Origin: Endozoicomonas sp965198415
Lineage (GTDB): Bacteria; Pseudomonadota; Gammaproteobacteria; Pseudomonadales; Endozoicomonadaceae
NCBI GenBank assembly: GCA_965198415.1
Contig: CBDAPN010000028.1
Coordinates: 558,001 to 622,000 of the forward strand
Length of the DNA: 64,000 nt
Direction: 5' to 3'
Under the pieces are notes generated by a model. It saw nothing but the letters and a program-made list of their open reading frames with translations. It ran no database searches and was not told where the DNA came from. Position numbers and translations under genes: made by a program. Positions 34,717-44,252 of this stretch are shown in pieces. Position 1 is the first letter of the stretch, and each line of letters begins with the position of its first letter.

Positions 34717-35928
34717 ATGATTAAGATTCAGCATGGTCCAAAGCCTGGCAGGTGGCTGCTTGCGGGCTTTATAGTCACTAATCTGCTGCTCAGTGGTTGT
34801 AACAATGAGCAAGCAGGATCGCAATCGCAAATACCGCCTGCTGCCGTATCGGTTTATGACGTGCAAAGCCAGAAAGTGGGTGAATACTTTGAGTACATCG
34901 GGCGCTCTGAGGCCATTAATGTGGTCGACATCCGTGCCCGGGTTGAAGGTTTCTTGGTCAAGCGAAACTTTACCGAAGGCTCCATGGTCGAAAAAGGTCA
35001 GCTGCTGTATGAGCTCGACCGGGCACCGTTTGAAGCGGCTCTTAAAGACGCCAAAGCCAAACTTGCCAGCAGCCGGGCCAATCTGGTTAATGCCCGCAAA
35101 AACCTGAAGCGCAGTCAGGATCTGATCAAAAGCGGCGCCATCAGCCAATCCGATCTCGATTTGAAAACCAGTACTGAAGCGCAGGCAATGGCGGCGGTAG
35201 AGTCGGCTCAGGCCGGTCTTGAGAGTGCCAAACTAAACCTCAGCTACACTCGCATTAGTGCGCCATTCACGGCGCGGATCGGCAAGTCTACTTACAGTGT
35301 GGGTAATTTGGTTGGGCCAAACAGCAAACCGCTGGTAACGCTGACCAGCATGGACCCAATATACGTCACTTTTCAGGTAGATGAGCGACAGTTGGTCAGC
35401 CACCTGACAAAAAACGCTCAAGCCAAAGAAGTGCCTGCACTAGAAAGCAAAAGTACCTTTGACCTGAGCCTGAAATTGCCCAATGGTCAGGAGTATAACG
35501 AGCCCGGAACGTTCAGCTTCGCCGATACCAAAGTGGATGAAACCATGGGAACACTGACGCTACGCGCCTCATTTCCCAATCCACAAGGCATTATTCTGCC
35601 CGGTCTTTATGTCACGTTACAGGCCGAGAGCACCGCCAAAAAATCCTTGGCGGTGATTCCCCAGGCCGCGGTGCAGCAGGATCAGTCGGGCTACTTTGTG
35701 TTGCGGGTCATGCCGGATAATACCGTCAAGACTCAGGAAGTTGAGCTCGGCCGTCGCCTCAATGCCATGTGGGCAGTGAAGTCCGGCCTGCAGCCCGGTG
35801 ATAAAATCATTGTCGAAGGTCTGCAAAAAGTTCGCCCCGGCGCAAAGGTGGCTCCCGATGTGGTAGACGTTGACCCCACCACAGGCACCATTTCCACACA
35901 AGGCAGCAAAAAGCAGCAGGGCCACTGA
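34717..35928 (+). CDS. RND efflux periplasmic adaptor (AcrA/MexA type)
   Basis: A 403-residue lipoprotein with lipobox LLLSGC near residue 28. It has the usual order: lipoyl half (RVEGFLVKRNFTEGSMVEKGQLLYELD), a long alpha-hairpin coiled coil (about 95-165), lipoyl return (YTRISAPFTARIG), a beta-barrel and a membrane-proximal domain (VEGLQKVRPGAKV). It links the inner-membrane pump to an outer-membrane channel. The ATG at 34717 has GGAG 6 bp upstream and is preferred to the earlier ATGs at 34702 and 34705. The pump gene begins 1 bp after its stop. Confidence 0.93.
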   Translation: MIKIQHGPKPGRWLLAGFIVTNLLLSGCNNEQAGSQSQIPPAAVSVYDVQSQKVGEYFEYIGRSEAINVVDIRARVEGFLVKRNFTEGSMVEKGQLLYELDRAPFEAALKDAKAKLASSRANLVNARKNLKRSQDLIKSGAISQSDLDLKTSTEAQAMAAVESAQAGLESAKLNLSYTRISAPFTARIGKSTYSVGNLVGPNSKPLVTLTSMDPIYVTFQVDERQLVSHLTKNAQAKEVPALESKSTFDLSLKLPNGQEYNEPGTFSFADTKVDETMGTLTLRASFPNPQGIILPGLYVTLQAESTAKKSLAVIPQAAVQQDQSGYFVLRVMPDNTVKTQEVELGRRLNAMWAVKSGLQPGDKIIVEGLQKVRPGAKVAPDVVDVDPTTGTISTQGSKKQQGH

Positions 35929-35929
35929 A

Positions 35930-38900
35930 ATGATCAGTCATTTTTTTATTCACCGGCCCAAGTTTGCATTCGTTATTTCGATTGTGATCACCCTGGTCGG
36001 CCTGATTTCACTGGCAACCTTGCCAGTGAGCATGTTCCCGCAGATTGCTCCGCCTGAGATCTCCATTTCTGCCTACTATCCGGGGGCCGACGCCAAGACT
36101 TTAGAGTCAGCAGTCATTCAACCCATTGAAGAAAAGGTCAATGGTGTTGCGGGGATGATCTACATTAGCTCCACCGCCAACAACGACGGCAGTGTGGAAA
36201 TTGTCGTCACGTTTGAGTCGGGCATTAATCAGGATATTGCCATGGTCGACGTCCAGAACCGGGTGTCGGCGGCAGAACCAAAACTGCCGGAACAGGTGCG
36301 CCGTTTGGGTGTTGCTGTGCGTAAGCAGTCCTCAAATATGCTGATGGGGGTGAACCTGATTTCACCCAAAAGTACTCTCGACGCAATTTACCTGAGCAAC
36401 TACGCCAGTAACTACCTTACCGACCCACTGAGTCGAATCAACGGCGTTGCCAAAGCTCAGGTTCTTGGTGCCATGACTTACAGCATGCGAATCTGGCTTG
36501 ACCCAAGCCGGATGGCAGCTCTGGGTGTAACGACAACTGACGTTAGCAAGGCGGTAAGTCAACAAAATGCCATTGTTGCAGCGGGCAAACTCGGTCAGGC
36601 GCCCAATCTGCCCGATCAGCAGTTCACTTACACCATTCGTACCCGTGGGCAACTGAACACCCCGGAGGCGTTTGGTAAGATTATTATTCGCGCCAACTCT
36701 GACGGTTCGTTTGTACGCATAAAGGACATTGCCAGAATAGAACTGGGCTCAGAGTCCTATTCGGGCAGGGCGACACTGGACGATCAACCCACCACGTTTC
36801 TGGTCATTTATCAGCAGCCCGACGCTAACGCCATGGGTGTGGCCAAGGACGTAAAAGCGATGATGAAAGAGCTGAAAAAAAACTTTCCCAACGACATGGA
36901 TTACGCCATCAAGTTTGACACCACAAAGTTTATCAACGAGTCCATTAACGAAGTGGTAAAAACGTTACTTGAAGCGGTGTTTTTGGTCATTCTGGTAGTC
37001 TTTTTGTTTTTACAGAACTGGCGGGCGACGCTGATTCCGGCCATTGCCATTCCGGTCTCTTTGATCGGCACTTTTGGGGTGATGAACGCCCTTGGGTTCT
37101 CAATTAACACCATCAGCCTGTTTGGTCTGGTGCTGGCCATTGGTGTGGTGGTAGACGACGCCATAGTGGTCATTGAAAACGTCGAACGGCTGATTACCAA
37201 AGAGAAAATGGAGCCCAAAGCGGCGGTGAGTCTGGCGATGAAAGAGGTCACCGGCCCCATTATCGCCACCACTTTGGTACTGCTTGCGGTATTTATGCCG
37301 GTGGCCTTTATGCCGGGCATTACCGGAGGGCTCTATACGCAGTTTGCCGTCACCATTTCTGTGGCAGTGCTGATTTCTTCCATTAACGCCCTGACCCTTA
37401 GCCCGGCATTGTGTGCGGTGCTGTTGAAAAAGGACAAACTCACCCTGATCCACTGGTTGCAACCGTTGGATAATTTTATCGTCAAGTTAACGGGAGGCTA
37501 TCAAAGCTGGGTTAAATACCTACTGCGCCGCTCGATATTAGGCGTTGGCCTTTTATTAGTGATGCTGGCAGCCACAGGCTTTATGTTCAAGACGACACCC
37601 GGCGGGTTTGTTCCCGATGAAGACCAGGGCTTTTTTGCGGTCAATATTCAGCTGCCTGACGCCGCGTCCTTGAATCGAACGGAAGCACTGATGAGTCAGG
37701 TATCGGATATTATCCGCTCGGAACCGGGGGTGGAGAGTGTGATTACCGTCTCCGGTTTTAGCATACTCGGTGGCGGCGGCAGCAATGCAGCAATGGCCAT
37801 TGCAGTACTCAAGCCCTGGGCTGAGCGCAGTAGCTCTGCATTGCATCAGGACGCCATTATGCAGCGGGCACAAATGAAGCTTTGGGGCATTAAAGAGGCA
37901 CAGATCATTGCGTTTGGATTTCCGCCCATTCCGGGTCTTGGATCTTCTGGTGGTTTTGATTTCCGTTTGCAGGACACCATGGGGCGCTCACCACAAGAGC
38001 TGGCACAGGTGCTCAAAGGGCTGGTGTATAAGGCCAATCAGCAACCGGAGCTGACGCGGGTATACTCTACCTGGCAAGCCAATGTGCCGCAGTATTTTCT
38101 GGATGTAAACCGTGATAAAGCCGCCGCTCAGGATGTACCATTGGCGGATATTTTCCTGACGCTGCAAACGCAGCTTGGTTCACTGTATGTCAACGACTTT
38201 CCCTTGTTCGGGAAAAATTATCGGGTAAACCTGCAGTCAGAAAGTGCCGACCGTTCCGACCCTTCGGATCTCAGCAAATTTTATGTGCGTAACACCAAAG
38301 GGCAGATGGTGCCGCTGGTTACCATGACGACTTTGACCCCGGTGCTTGGCCCTAACAGCATCAACCATTACAACCTCTATCCTTCGGCCACTATCAGTGG
38401 TTCGGCGAAACCGGGCTACAGCTCCAGCGATGCCATTAGCGCCATGCAGCGCCTTGCCCAAGATCTGCCAAGGGGTTACACCTACGCTTGGTCCGGCCAG
38501 TCGCTGCAGGAAATTCAAGCGGGAAATCTGGCGCCTTTGCTGTTTGCCTTGTGTTTTCTTTTTGCGTACCTGTTTTTGGTGGCGCAGTATGAAAGTTGGA
38601 CCATGCCACTTGCCATCATCAGCGCCGTTCCCATTGCCACTTTTGGCGCCTTTGCCGGTATCAACATACTGCGTACTTGGTACCCGGCGTTGGCTAACGA
38701 TGTTTACGCCAAAATCGGGATGGTGTTGTTAATTGGTATTGCGACGAAAACGGCCATTTTGATTGTTGAGTTTGCCATGGTACAACGGCGTGAAGGTCAG
38801 AGTATTTTCGACGCCGCCACCAATGCCGCAAGACTGCGATTTCGGGCGGTGCTGATGACTGCGCTGTCGTTTATTCTGGGGGTGATGCCGCTGGTGCTGG

Positions 38901-39058
38901 CCAGCGGTGCCGGAGCTTCTAGTCGACAGATCATTGGTGTTACGGTCAGCTCCGGTATGATCGCAGCAACCATTTTTGGTACTTTACTGATTCCCGTGTT
39001 TTATCTGTTACTGCAGCGAGTGCGTGAACACTTTGATCCGAACAAGGCGAATTGCTAA
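35930..39058 (+). CDS. RND multidrug efflux pump, HAE1 family (AcrB/MexB type)
   Basis: A 1042-residue inner-membrane proton antiporter. It begins MISHFFIHRPKFAFVISIVI as HAE1 pumps do. The TM4 proton-relay pair Asp-Asp lies in GVVVDDAIVVIENVERL, and the central TFMPGITGG-type and C-terminal GIATKTAILIVEFA segments are present. A frame extends upstream to 35870 inside the adaptor gene, but the ATG at 35930 gives the family start. No outer-membrane TolC-like gene is adjacent, so a shared channel is probably used. Confidence 0.94.
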   Translation: MISHFFIHRPKFAFVISIVITLVGLISLATLPVSMFPQIAPPEISISAYYPGADAKTLESAVIQPIEEKVNGVAGMIYISSTANNDGSVEIVVTFESGINQDIAMVDVQNRVSAAEPKLPEQVRRLGVAVRKQSSNMLMGVNLISPKSTLDAIYLSNYASNYLTDPLSRINGVAKAQVLGAMTYSMRIWLDPSRMAALGVTTTDVSKAVSQQNAIVAAGKLGQAPNLPDQQFTYTIRTRGQLNTPEAFGKIIIRANSDGSFVRIKDIARIELGSESYSGRATLDDQPTTFLVIYQQPDANAMGVAKDVKAMMKELKKNFPNDMDYAIKFDTTKFINESINEVVKTLLEAVFLVILVVFLFLQNWRATLIPAIAIPVSLIGTFGVMNALGFSINTISLFGLVLAIGVVVDDAIVVIENVERLITKEKMEPKAAVSLAMKEVTGPIIATTLVLLAVFMPVAFMPGITGGLYTQFAVTISVAVLISSINALTLSPALCAVLLKKDKLTLIHWLQPLDNFIVKLTGGYQSWVKYLLRRSILGVGLLLVMLAATGFMFKTTPGGFVPDEDQGFFAVNIQLPDAASLNRTEALMSQVSDIIRSEPGVESVITVSGFSILGGGGSNAAMAIAVLKPWAERSSSALHQDAIMQRAQMKLWGIKEAQIIAFGFPPIPGLGSSGGFDFRLQDTMGRSPQELAQVLKGLVYKANQQPELTRVYSTWQANVPQYFLDVNRDKAAAQDVPLADIFLTLQTQLGSLYVNDFPLFGKNYRVNLQSESADRSDPSDLSKFYVRNTKGQMVPLVTMTTLTPVLGPNSINHYNLYPSATISGSAKPGYSSSDAISAMQRLAQDLPRGYTYAWSGQSLQEIQAGNLAPLLFALCFLFAYLFLVAQYESWTMPLAIISAVPIATFGAFAGINILRTWYPALANDVYAKIGMVLLIGIATKTAILIVEFAMVQRREGQSIFDAATNAARLRFRAVLMTALSFILGVMPLVLASGAGASSRQIIGVTVSSGMIAATIFGTLLIPVFYLLLQRVREHFDPNKANC

Positions 39059-39063
39059 GGGGT

Positions 39064-39096
39064 AAAACAGCAGGTTTCTACCAAACCTGCTGTTTT
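39064..39096 (+). terminator. Intrinsic terminator of the RND pump operon
   Basis: AAAACAGCAGGTTT, loop CTACC, then AAACCTGCTGTTTT: a 14-bp perfect stem, 5 bp after the pump stop codon. Its symmetry means it may also end the leftward transcripts of the small secreted-protein genes. Confidence 0.88.
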
Positions 39097-39156
39097 CAGA
39101 CTTGTTAGTGGTTTTTGAGCATCAACACATCAGCAGAATCGGGTCATTCGATATTT

Positions 39157-39471
39157 TTATTTTTTACCATGGCCAAAAATACACTCTGGGTGGTCTTTAG
39201 GATTCTTATAAACAATGCAGGTAGAATAGTGAATGGCAAATTCAGCGCCAATTTGATTACAAGGCCTTCGACTCCATAATAAACCGTATCTTTCCAAATG
39301 GTCTTTTGTAGCGCCACCAATAAGGTGTCCGCAATTAACGTCCCAAAAAATTTTTGTGCATAGGTAATAATTGCCCAGATTGGGTATATATTTTTTTCTA
39401 GGGCAATCAGCAACGGCCGTTGCTGAGACGAGGGCTGCTACTAATACAGAGTAGTGAAATTTAAGTTTCAT
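39157..39471 (-). CDS. Small Cys-rich secreted protein, paralogue A
   Basis: A 104-residue protein with a clear signal peptide (MKLKFHYSVLVAALVSATAVA, cleavage before DCPRKK). The mature domain has six Cys in a pattern shared with the two neighbours: C-P..., YLC, NCGHL-GG, RYGLLW-PC, then C and PECxFGH. The Cys probably form disulfides. I do not recognise a family. It is the most divergent of three tandem paralogues and lacks their hydrophilic C-terminal extension. Confidence 0.72.
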   Translation of the reverse strand: MKLKFHYSVLVAALVSATAVADCPRKKYIPNLGNYYLCTKIFWDVNCGHLIGGATKDHLERYGLLWSRRPCNQIGAEFAIHYSTCIVYKNPKDHPECIFGHGKK

Positions 39472-39746
39472 AGCTTTTCTGTATACGAGTAATAAAAAAA
39501 TAAGTCGTTAATTTTTCCGTTGCACAATCGCGGTTTTGGACTGTTGGTAATTTACCTATACAGACCTGCAAACTGAAAGTTTGCGAACTAAAGAGCAATT
39601 TTTAACAGTCGTTGCATCGGAGCTTAAATCACTGCAAACACAATCGGGCAAAATGCTGGATTTTTTCAAGTGAGATGATTCAGATCATGCTTGCATTGAG
39701 AGTTTTGGGTGGTCAACAGGTACATCACTACGTTAGCAAAAACGAG

Positions 39747-40085
39747 TCATTCTATATTTTGTTTTGTGGTATGACCAAAAAAACATTCTGGGTGTTTTTT
39801 AGGATCCTTAGTAATAACGCATTTAGGATATAGACCAGCATAATGAGCACCCTTAATTTGCTCACAAGGCTTTACACTCCATAATAAACCGTAATAATCA
39901 TAATGTGCTCTTGCAGGGCCACCAGCAAGGTGACCACAACTAGTGTTCCAATAAAAGTTTGCACACAGATGATAAAAATTATTCTTGCCCTGCTTCAGCA
40001 TATACCGTCCCGCAGGACAAATAGCAACGGCCGTTGTTGAGACGAGTGCTGTTACTAATACAAAATAGTGAAATTTAATGTTCAT
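39747..40085 (-). CDS. Small Cys-rich secreted protein, paralogue B
   Basis: A 112-residue protein starting at the ATG complementary to 40083-40085, with AGGA 5 bp upstream; the longer frame to 40139 lacks such a site. A signal peptide (MNIKFHYFVLVTALVSTTAVA) is followed by CPAGRYMLKQGKNNFYHLC, then NTSCGHLAGG and HPECFFGH. Nearly identical to paralogue C in the second copy of an exact 522-bp duplication. Function unknown; a small secreted disulfide protein. Confidence 0.75.
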   Translation of the reverse strand: MNIKFHYFVLVTALVSTTAVAICPAGRYMLKQGKNNFYHLCANFYWNTSCGHLAGGPARAHYDYYGLLWSVKPCEQIKGAHYAGLYPKCVITKDPKKHPECFFGHTTKQNIE

Positions 40086-40268
40086 AGCTTTCCTGTGTAC
40101 GAGTAATAAAAAAACATGTTGTTCAGTTTGCCGTTGCATCGGAGCTTAAAGCACTGCAAACACAATCGGGCAAAATGCTGGATTTTTTCAAGTGAGATGA
40201 TTCAGCTCATGCTTGCATTGAGAGTTTTGGGTGGTCAACAGGTACATCACTACGTTAGCAAAACCGAG

Positions 40269-40607
40269 TCATTCTATATTTTGTTTTGTGGTATGACCAA
40301 AAAAACATTCTGGGTGTTTTTTAGGATCCTTAGTAATAACGCAGTTAGGATAAAAAATAACATATTGAGCACCCTTAATTTGCTCACAAGGCCTTACACT
40401 CCATAATAAACCGTAATAATCATAATGTGCTCTTGCAGGGCCACCAGTAAGATGACCACAACTAGTGTTCCAATAAAAGTTTGCACACAGATAATAAAAA
40501 TTATTCTTGCCCTGCTTCAGCATATACCGTCCCGCAGGACACACAGCAACGGCCGTTGCTGAGACGAGTGCTGTTACTAATACAAAGTAGTGACATTTAA
40601 TGTTCAT
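40269..40607 (-). CDS. Small Cys-rich secreted protein, paralogue C
   Basis: A 112-residue protein, start supported by AGGA 5 bp upstream. It differs from paralogue B by only a few substitutions, concentrated near residues 77-92 (GAQYVIFYPNC against GAHYAGLYPKC). The signal peptide and Cys pattern are the same. The clustering of the changes in one short surface-like stretch is consistent with diversification after duplication. Confidence 0.75.
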   Translation of the reverse strand: MNIKCHYFVLVTALVSATAVAVCPAGRYMLKQGKNNFYYLCANFYWNTSCGHLTGGPARAHYDYYGLLWSVRPCEQIKGAQYVIFYPNCVITKDPKKHPECFFGHTTKQNIE

Positions 40608-40653
40608 AGCTTTCCTGTGTACGAGTAATAAAAAAACATGTTGTTCAGTTTGC

Positions 40654-41314
40654 CGTTGCACAATCGGGGTTTTGGACTGTTGATGACTTTTCTGTACAGA
40701 TCTGGAAATTTAAAGATTGCGAACCTTTCACGATTCTACAGGTAGGTACTGGTAAACTTACTTCAGGTGCTGTTCGCAACGGTTAAGGCGGTTTGGAATA
40801 AAATTCTCACTCTTTGATAGCCCTCATTTTAGTAAACAGTCTATAAAAATCGGTTAAGAGTCAAACCCTCAACTCAAATTAGCACACCCAAATTACTTAG
40901 GTGTTTTTTTTATAAATTAATTTATTTTTTCTGTTTATCTCTTTAGAAATAAATAATATATCTTCAGAATAGGTGTCTGATACTAGCGTTCATCCGGGTG
41001 AGCATTGAGCGATGATGGCAAAAGAGGGGGATGAAGAGTCCGAATTTTTTTGTATCAACTGACTACTGCTGCTATCTATTCTCGGACAGCCTCTTAAAAA
41101 AAACAGACAGTGGGTGATGGTGTTAAGCCCTTTACAGGCGTAATTTTGCGCCTACTGTGAGGGGTATGGCTAAGTGCCTGAGGCGGTTCTGTCTTTGCAG
41201 AACCAACGCAAGGTGCGTTTGAAATTTTTTTGCTGATCTGAGGAACTAATGCAAATTTTGCAACTCCAATGCATGTTGGTCTGTCATTGACAGGAAATTA
41301 CCACTGGAGCAATC
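40654..41314. other. AT-rich intergenic region
   Basis: No supportable gene. It holds a decayed copy of the paralogue flank (40654-40730), then AT-rich sequence. Near the end is a hairpin, GGTTCTG (41185-41191) with CAGAACC (41198-41204), about 110 bp before the effector-like gene. It probably contains that gene's promoter. Confidence 0.5.
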
Positions 41315-42181
41315 ATGCCAAACTCAATTAACAGTTCCTCATTTTCTACTGCAAACCTTTTGACCACGGCTACTACTGATGATAAACATGCTAGTAATGA
41401 ACCTATGGAGTTTTGTCAATGGAGCGTCTCTCAGTGTGAAGTTGAACCAATGATTGTGGATTCTCCTCAGCCATATTCGGACTGCGTTCAAGGTAATGGT
41501 TGGGGAGTTGACTCGGGAGTGCTAAACGAAAGATTTAAAGAAGTAATCAATAGCCTCAAAGAAAATAGAGTTGAATATAGTGAACTGAATGTTATAAAAG
41601 ATAATCTTAACAAGATATACGAATTGCAAGCTCAGGGAGTTAAATTTAGCGAGGAACAAAAAAAAATAATTGATTGTGTTGAAAAGGAAGTGGATACGCT
41701 AAAATTAAGTATCAAAAAGTCAATTCAACAACCGGGCAAAGATGTATCAATAGCCTCATCAGAAACAAGTTTGATGCACAGCCAAGCACCAGGAGCAACA
41801 GCGATTGGCTTTTTCGAAACGGCGAACCCTTTAGCAAAATCTCCGGCATCTAATCAAATCAAAGAAAGTCAAAAGGAGCTTACTTCACACCTTTGTGACA
41901 TATTAGAATCAGTTTCTTTATCAAATAGCAATGATCAACCTAGAGATTCTTCTAAATGCACAGAGGGTAGGTCTTCATCTCCGAAATTAGGTGTGAAGGA
42001 TAAGAAATGGTATGAGGAATTGGCTGAGGAATTGGATAAAGAATTGGCTGAGAAATTGTCTGAGGAATGGAATAAGGAATGGAATAAGGAATTTTATAAT
42101 GAACTGTATACGAAGTTGGATGAGAAATTGGAAAAGGAATGGTGTGAGATGGGGAGTGGCTTCGATAAAAAAAGAATTTAA
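41315..42181 (+). CDS. Effector-like protein with charged C-terminal repeats, unknown function
   Basis: A 288-residue protein with no signal peptide and no recognised domain. The N-terminal 40 residues are rich in Ser, Thr and Asn (MPNSINSSSFSTANLLTT), as is common for T3SS-exported proteins. Residues 65-135 look helical. The C-terminal part (about 229-280) is a Glu/Lys/Trp/Leu repeat, EELAEELDKELAEKLSEEW and so on, likely an amphipathic coiled coil encoded by a 12-bp DNA repeat. The AT content is visibly higher than in neighbouring core genes, suggesting transfer. With a T3SS in the window, an effector role is a guess. Confidence 0.6.
   Translation: MPNSINSSSFSTANLLTTATTDDKHASNEPMEFCQWSVSQCEVEPMIVDSPQPYSDCVQGNGWGVDSGVLNERFKEVINSLKENRVEYSELNVIKDNLNKIYELQAQGVKFSEEQKKIIDCVEKEVDTLKLSIKKSIQQPGKDVSIASSETSLMHSQAPGATAIGFFETANPLAKSPASNQIKESQKELTSHLCDILESVSLSNSNDQPRDSSKCTEGRSSSPKLGVKDKKWYEELAEELDKELAEKLSEEWNKEWNKEFYNELYTKLDEKLEKEWCEMGSGFDKKRI
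42001..42145 (+). repeat. Degenerate 12-bp coding minisatellite
   Basis: Successive variants of a 12-bp unit (GGCTGAGGAATT, GGATAAAGAATT, GGCTGAGAAATT, GGAATAAGGAAT) run through the 3' part of the effector-like gene. As 12 is a multiple of 3, changes in copy number keep the frame, so repeat length could vary between strains. Confidence 0.8.
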
Positions 42182-42449
42182 TAGCATAATAAACGATTGA
42201 AAACAAACGTTTAAATAAATTCTGGTGAATTACAAAAGCATTATAATTATCTCTAATAAGTGCAAGAAAACACCATTAATTTAAATGCTTTGCATTCGTT
42301 TTGATACTATAGAACGTTTGGGGTTTGTATCTAATGAGTTAATAAAAAGTGCAATAAATGGCTTGTTGTAATCTGGCAGGTTTATGGCTGGCCGCAGCAA
42401 CAGAATATTGAGCCTTGTGGTCAATTTTCTGCTGCTGTAGAGCAGGCTG

Positions 42450-43889
42450 TTAAGCCGTTCCACCAACGGTGATCTCATCAATTTTCAACGTCGGCTGGCC
42501 GACACCAACGGGTACAGACTGACCATCTTTGCCGCAAACGCCAACGCCCGGGTCCAGCGCCAAGTCGTTGCCTACCATGGAAACCTTATTCATTACATCC
42601 GGGCCATTACCAATCAGGGTGGCGCCTTTGACTGGAACTGTCTTTTTGCCATTTTCAATTAACCAGGCCTCAGTGGTGGAAAAGACGAACTTACCGGAGG
42701 TAATGTCCACCTGTCCGCCGCCCATATTTTCCACGTAAATGCCTTTTTTGACCGAGCTGATAATTTCTTTTGGGTCATGCTGACCCGCCAGCATGTAGGT
42801 GTTGGTCATTCGTGGCATGGGTAAATGGGCATAAGACTCCCGACGTCCATTGCCGGTGGCAGCAGCACCCATCAAACGAGCATTCAGCTTATCCTGCATA
42901 TACCCTTTAAGAATACCGTTCTCAATCAGAACTGTGTTTTGGGTGGTTACCCCTTCGTCGTCAATATTCATTGAGCCCCGACGACCATCAAGTGTGCCAT
43001 CGTCGACAATAGTACAGAGCGCTGATGCAACACGCTCGCCAATGCGCCCGGCGTAAGCGGAGGAGCCTTTGCGATTAAAATCCCCTTCCAGCCCATGCCC
43101 CACGGCTTCGTGGAGCAGCACGCCAGACCAACCAGAACTCAACACCACCGGCATGGTGCCAGCGGGTGCGGCCACGGCTTCAAGATTGATCATCGCCTGT
43201 TGCACCGCTTTGCGTGCGTATTCTAAACCGGTGTCGTTCAATAAAAACTGCAGGTAATCACCGCGCCCGCCACCACCGGCGGAGCCCCGTTCAATGCGCC
43301 CATTTTTTTCAGCAATGACACTGACGTTCAAGCGAACCAATGGGCGGACATCCGCTGTCAAAGTACCATCCGATGCTGCCACCAGCACCATTTCATGAAC
43401 GCCCGTCAGGCTGGCGGTTACTTGCTTGATGCATGGATCACTTTGGCGGGCTTCCTGGTCCAGTTTTTGTAACAGGGCGACTTTGTCTTCACTGGATAAG
43501 GAGTCCAGCGGATTGGTGCTTGGGTACAACGCCAGAGGTTGGCTACGCTGCCAAGCCTGCACCTGTTTTTGCTGACCAATCCGGGCAATACTCCGGGCGG
43601 CCCCAGCGGCCTGCTCCAGAGCAGGTAAAATAATTTCATTAGAGTAGGCAAAGCCGGTTTTCTCACCACTCATGGCGCGGATGCCGACACCGCTGTCCAC
43701 ATTAAAGCTGCCCTCTTTGACAATGCTGTCTTCGAGCACCCAGGATTCATGGCGCATGGACTGAAAGTAAAGGTCGGCAGCGTCCACATTGTGCCCAAGT
43801 ACTGTGTCGAGGATTCTGCTCAGTTCGCTGTCGCTGATATTGGCAGGGGTTAACAGGTGGTCTTTGGCAATGGTTATGTTGTCGGTCAT
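42450..43889 (-). CDS. tldD: Metalloprotease TldD
   Basis: A 479-residue cytoplasmic protein of the TldD/PmbA family. TldD supplies the zinc site (HExxxH, here HEAVGHGLEGD near residue 260) of the TldD-TldE protease, which degrades unfolded peptides and processes microcins and CcdA. The conserved tail GVGVCGKDGQSVPVGVGQPTLKIDEITVGGTA-type motif is present. The length matches E. coli TldD (481). TldE is not in this window. Confidence 0.95.
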   Translation of the reverse strand: MTDNITIAKDHLLTPANISDSELSRILDTVLGHNVDAADLYFQSMRHESWVLEDSIVKEGSFNVDSGVGIRAMSGEKTGFAYSNEIILPALEQAAGAARSIARIGQQKQVQAWQRSQPLALYPSTNPLDSLSSEDKVALLQKLDQEARQSDPCIKQVTASLTGVHEMVLVAASDGTLTADVRPLVRLNVSVIAEKNGRIERGSAGGGGRGDYLQFLLNDTGLEYARKAVQQAMINLEAVAAPAGTMPVVLSSGWSGVLLHEAVGHGLEGDFNRKGSSAYAGRIGERVASALCTIVDDGTLDGRRGSMNIDDEGVTTQNTVLIENGILKGYMQDKLNARLMGAAATGNGRRESYAHLPMPRMTNTYMLAGQHDPKEIISSVKKGIYVENMGGGQVDITSGKFVFSTTEAWLIENGKKTVPVKGATLIGNGPDVMNKVSMVGNDLALDPGVGVCGKDGQSVPVGVGQPTLKIDEITVGGTA

Positions 43890-44252
43890 AAATAATGGCT
43901 ACACTCTGACTTATTCTTCTTGCAAGCCTACTCTTCTCAAACCGGGGAACTCAAGGATTTTGTGGAAATACTTGCACTGAGCCGGTGTCAAAGGGAGTGT
44001 TAACATGTTGTGCGAAAATAGCACCATGGACCCGTTAACTTGACCGCAGAGCGTTGTCATCGACCAGACGACACATCGACCATGCCGCCCAGCGCAGGCT
44101 CTAACCCGGTATTTCCTAAATATACTCCCGTTTTCCTGTGTTCTTTGCCACTCCTATGAGGTTTTTGTATCCCCAGGATGGAGGCTTTGTCTCACAAACC
44201 CTTTAGAGTGGCAAAGTCTCGCGCGAACTATGAAATATCCGCGCTACGGGTT
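43890..44252. other. Intergenic region with a 74-bp inverted-repeat element
   Basis: CTTTGCCACTC at 44143-44153 and GAGTGGCAAAG at 44206-44216 are perfect 11-bp inverted repeats bounding 74 bp. This could be a small non-autonomous mobile element or a long hairpin. Otherwise this stretch contains nothing I can support. Confidence 0.4.

Larger units (their letters stand above)
39610..40653. repeat. Tandem duplication, two 522-bp units
   Basis: 39610-40131 and 40132-40653 are two head-to-tail copies, each carrying one paralogue gene and its flanks. Equivalent landmarks (stop codons 39747/40269, start codons 40085/40607, CGTTGCATC at 39610/40132) are all exactly 522 bp apart. The flanking CGTTGCACAATCG...GGTTTTGGACTGTTG sequence recurs near 39521 and 40654, showing an older duplication that also produced paralogue A. 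Confidence 0.93.

Noticed and set aside
42001..42200. Leftward frames rich in Ile/Phe/Pro opposite the effector-like gene
   Set aside because: They are mirror products of the 12-bp repeat; the sense frame has the start, ribosome binding context and normal length.
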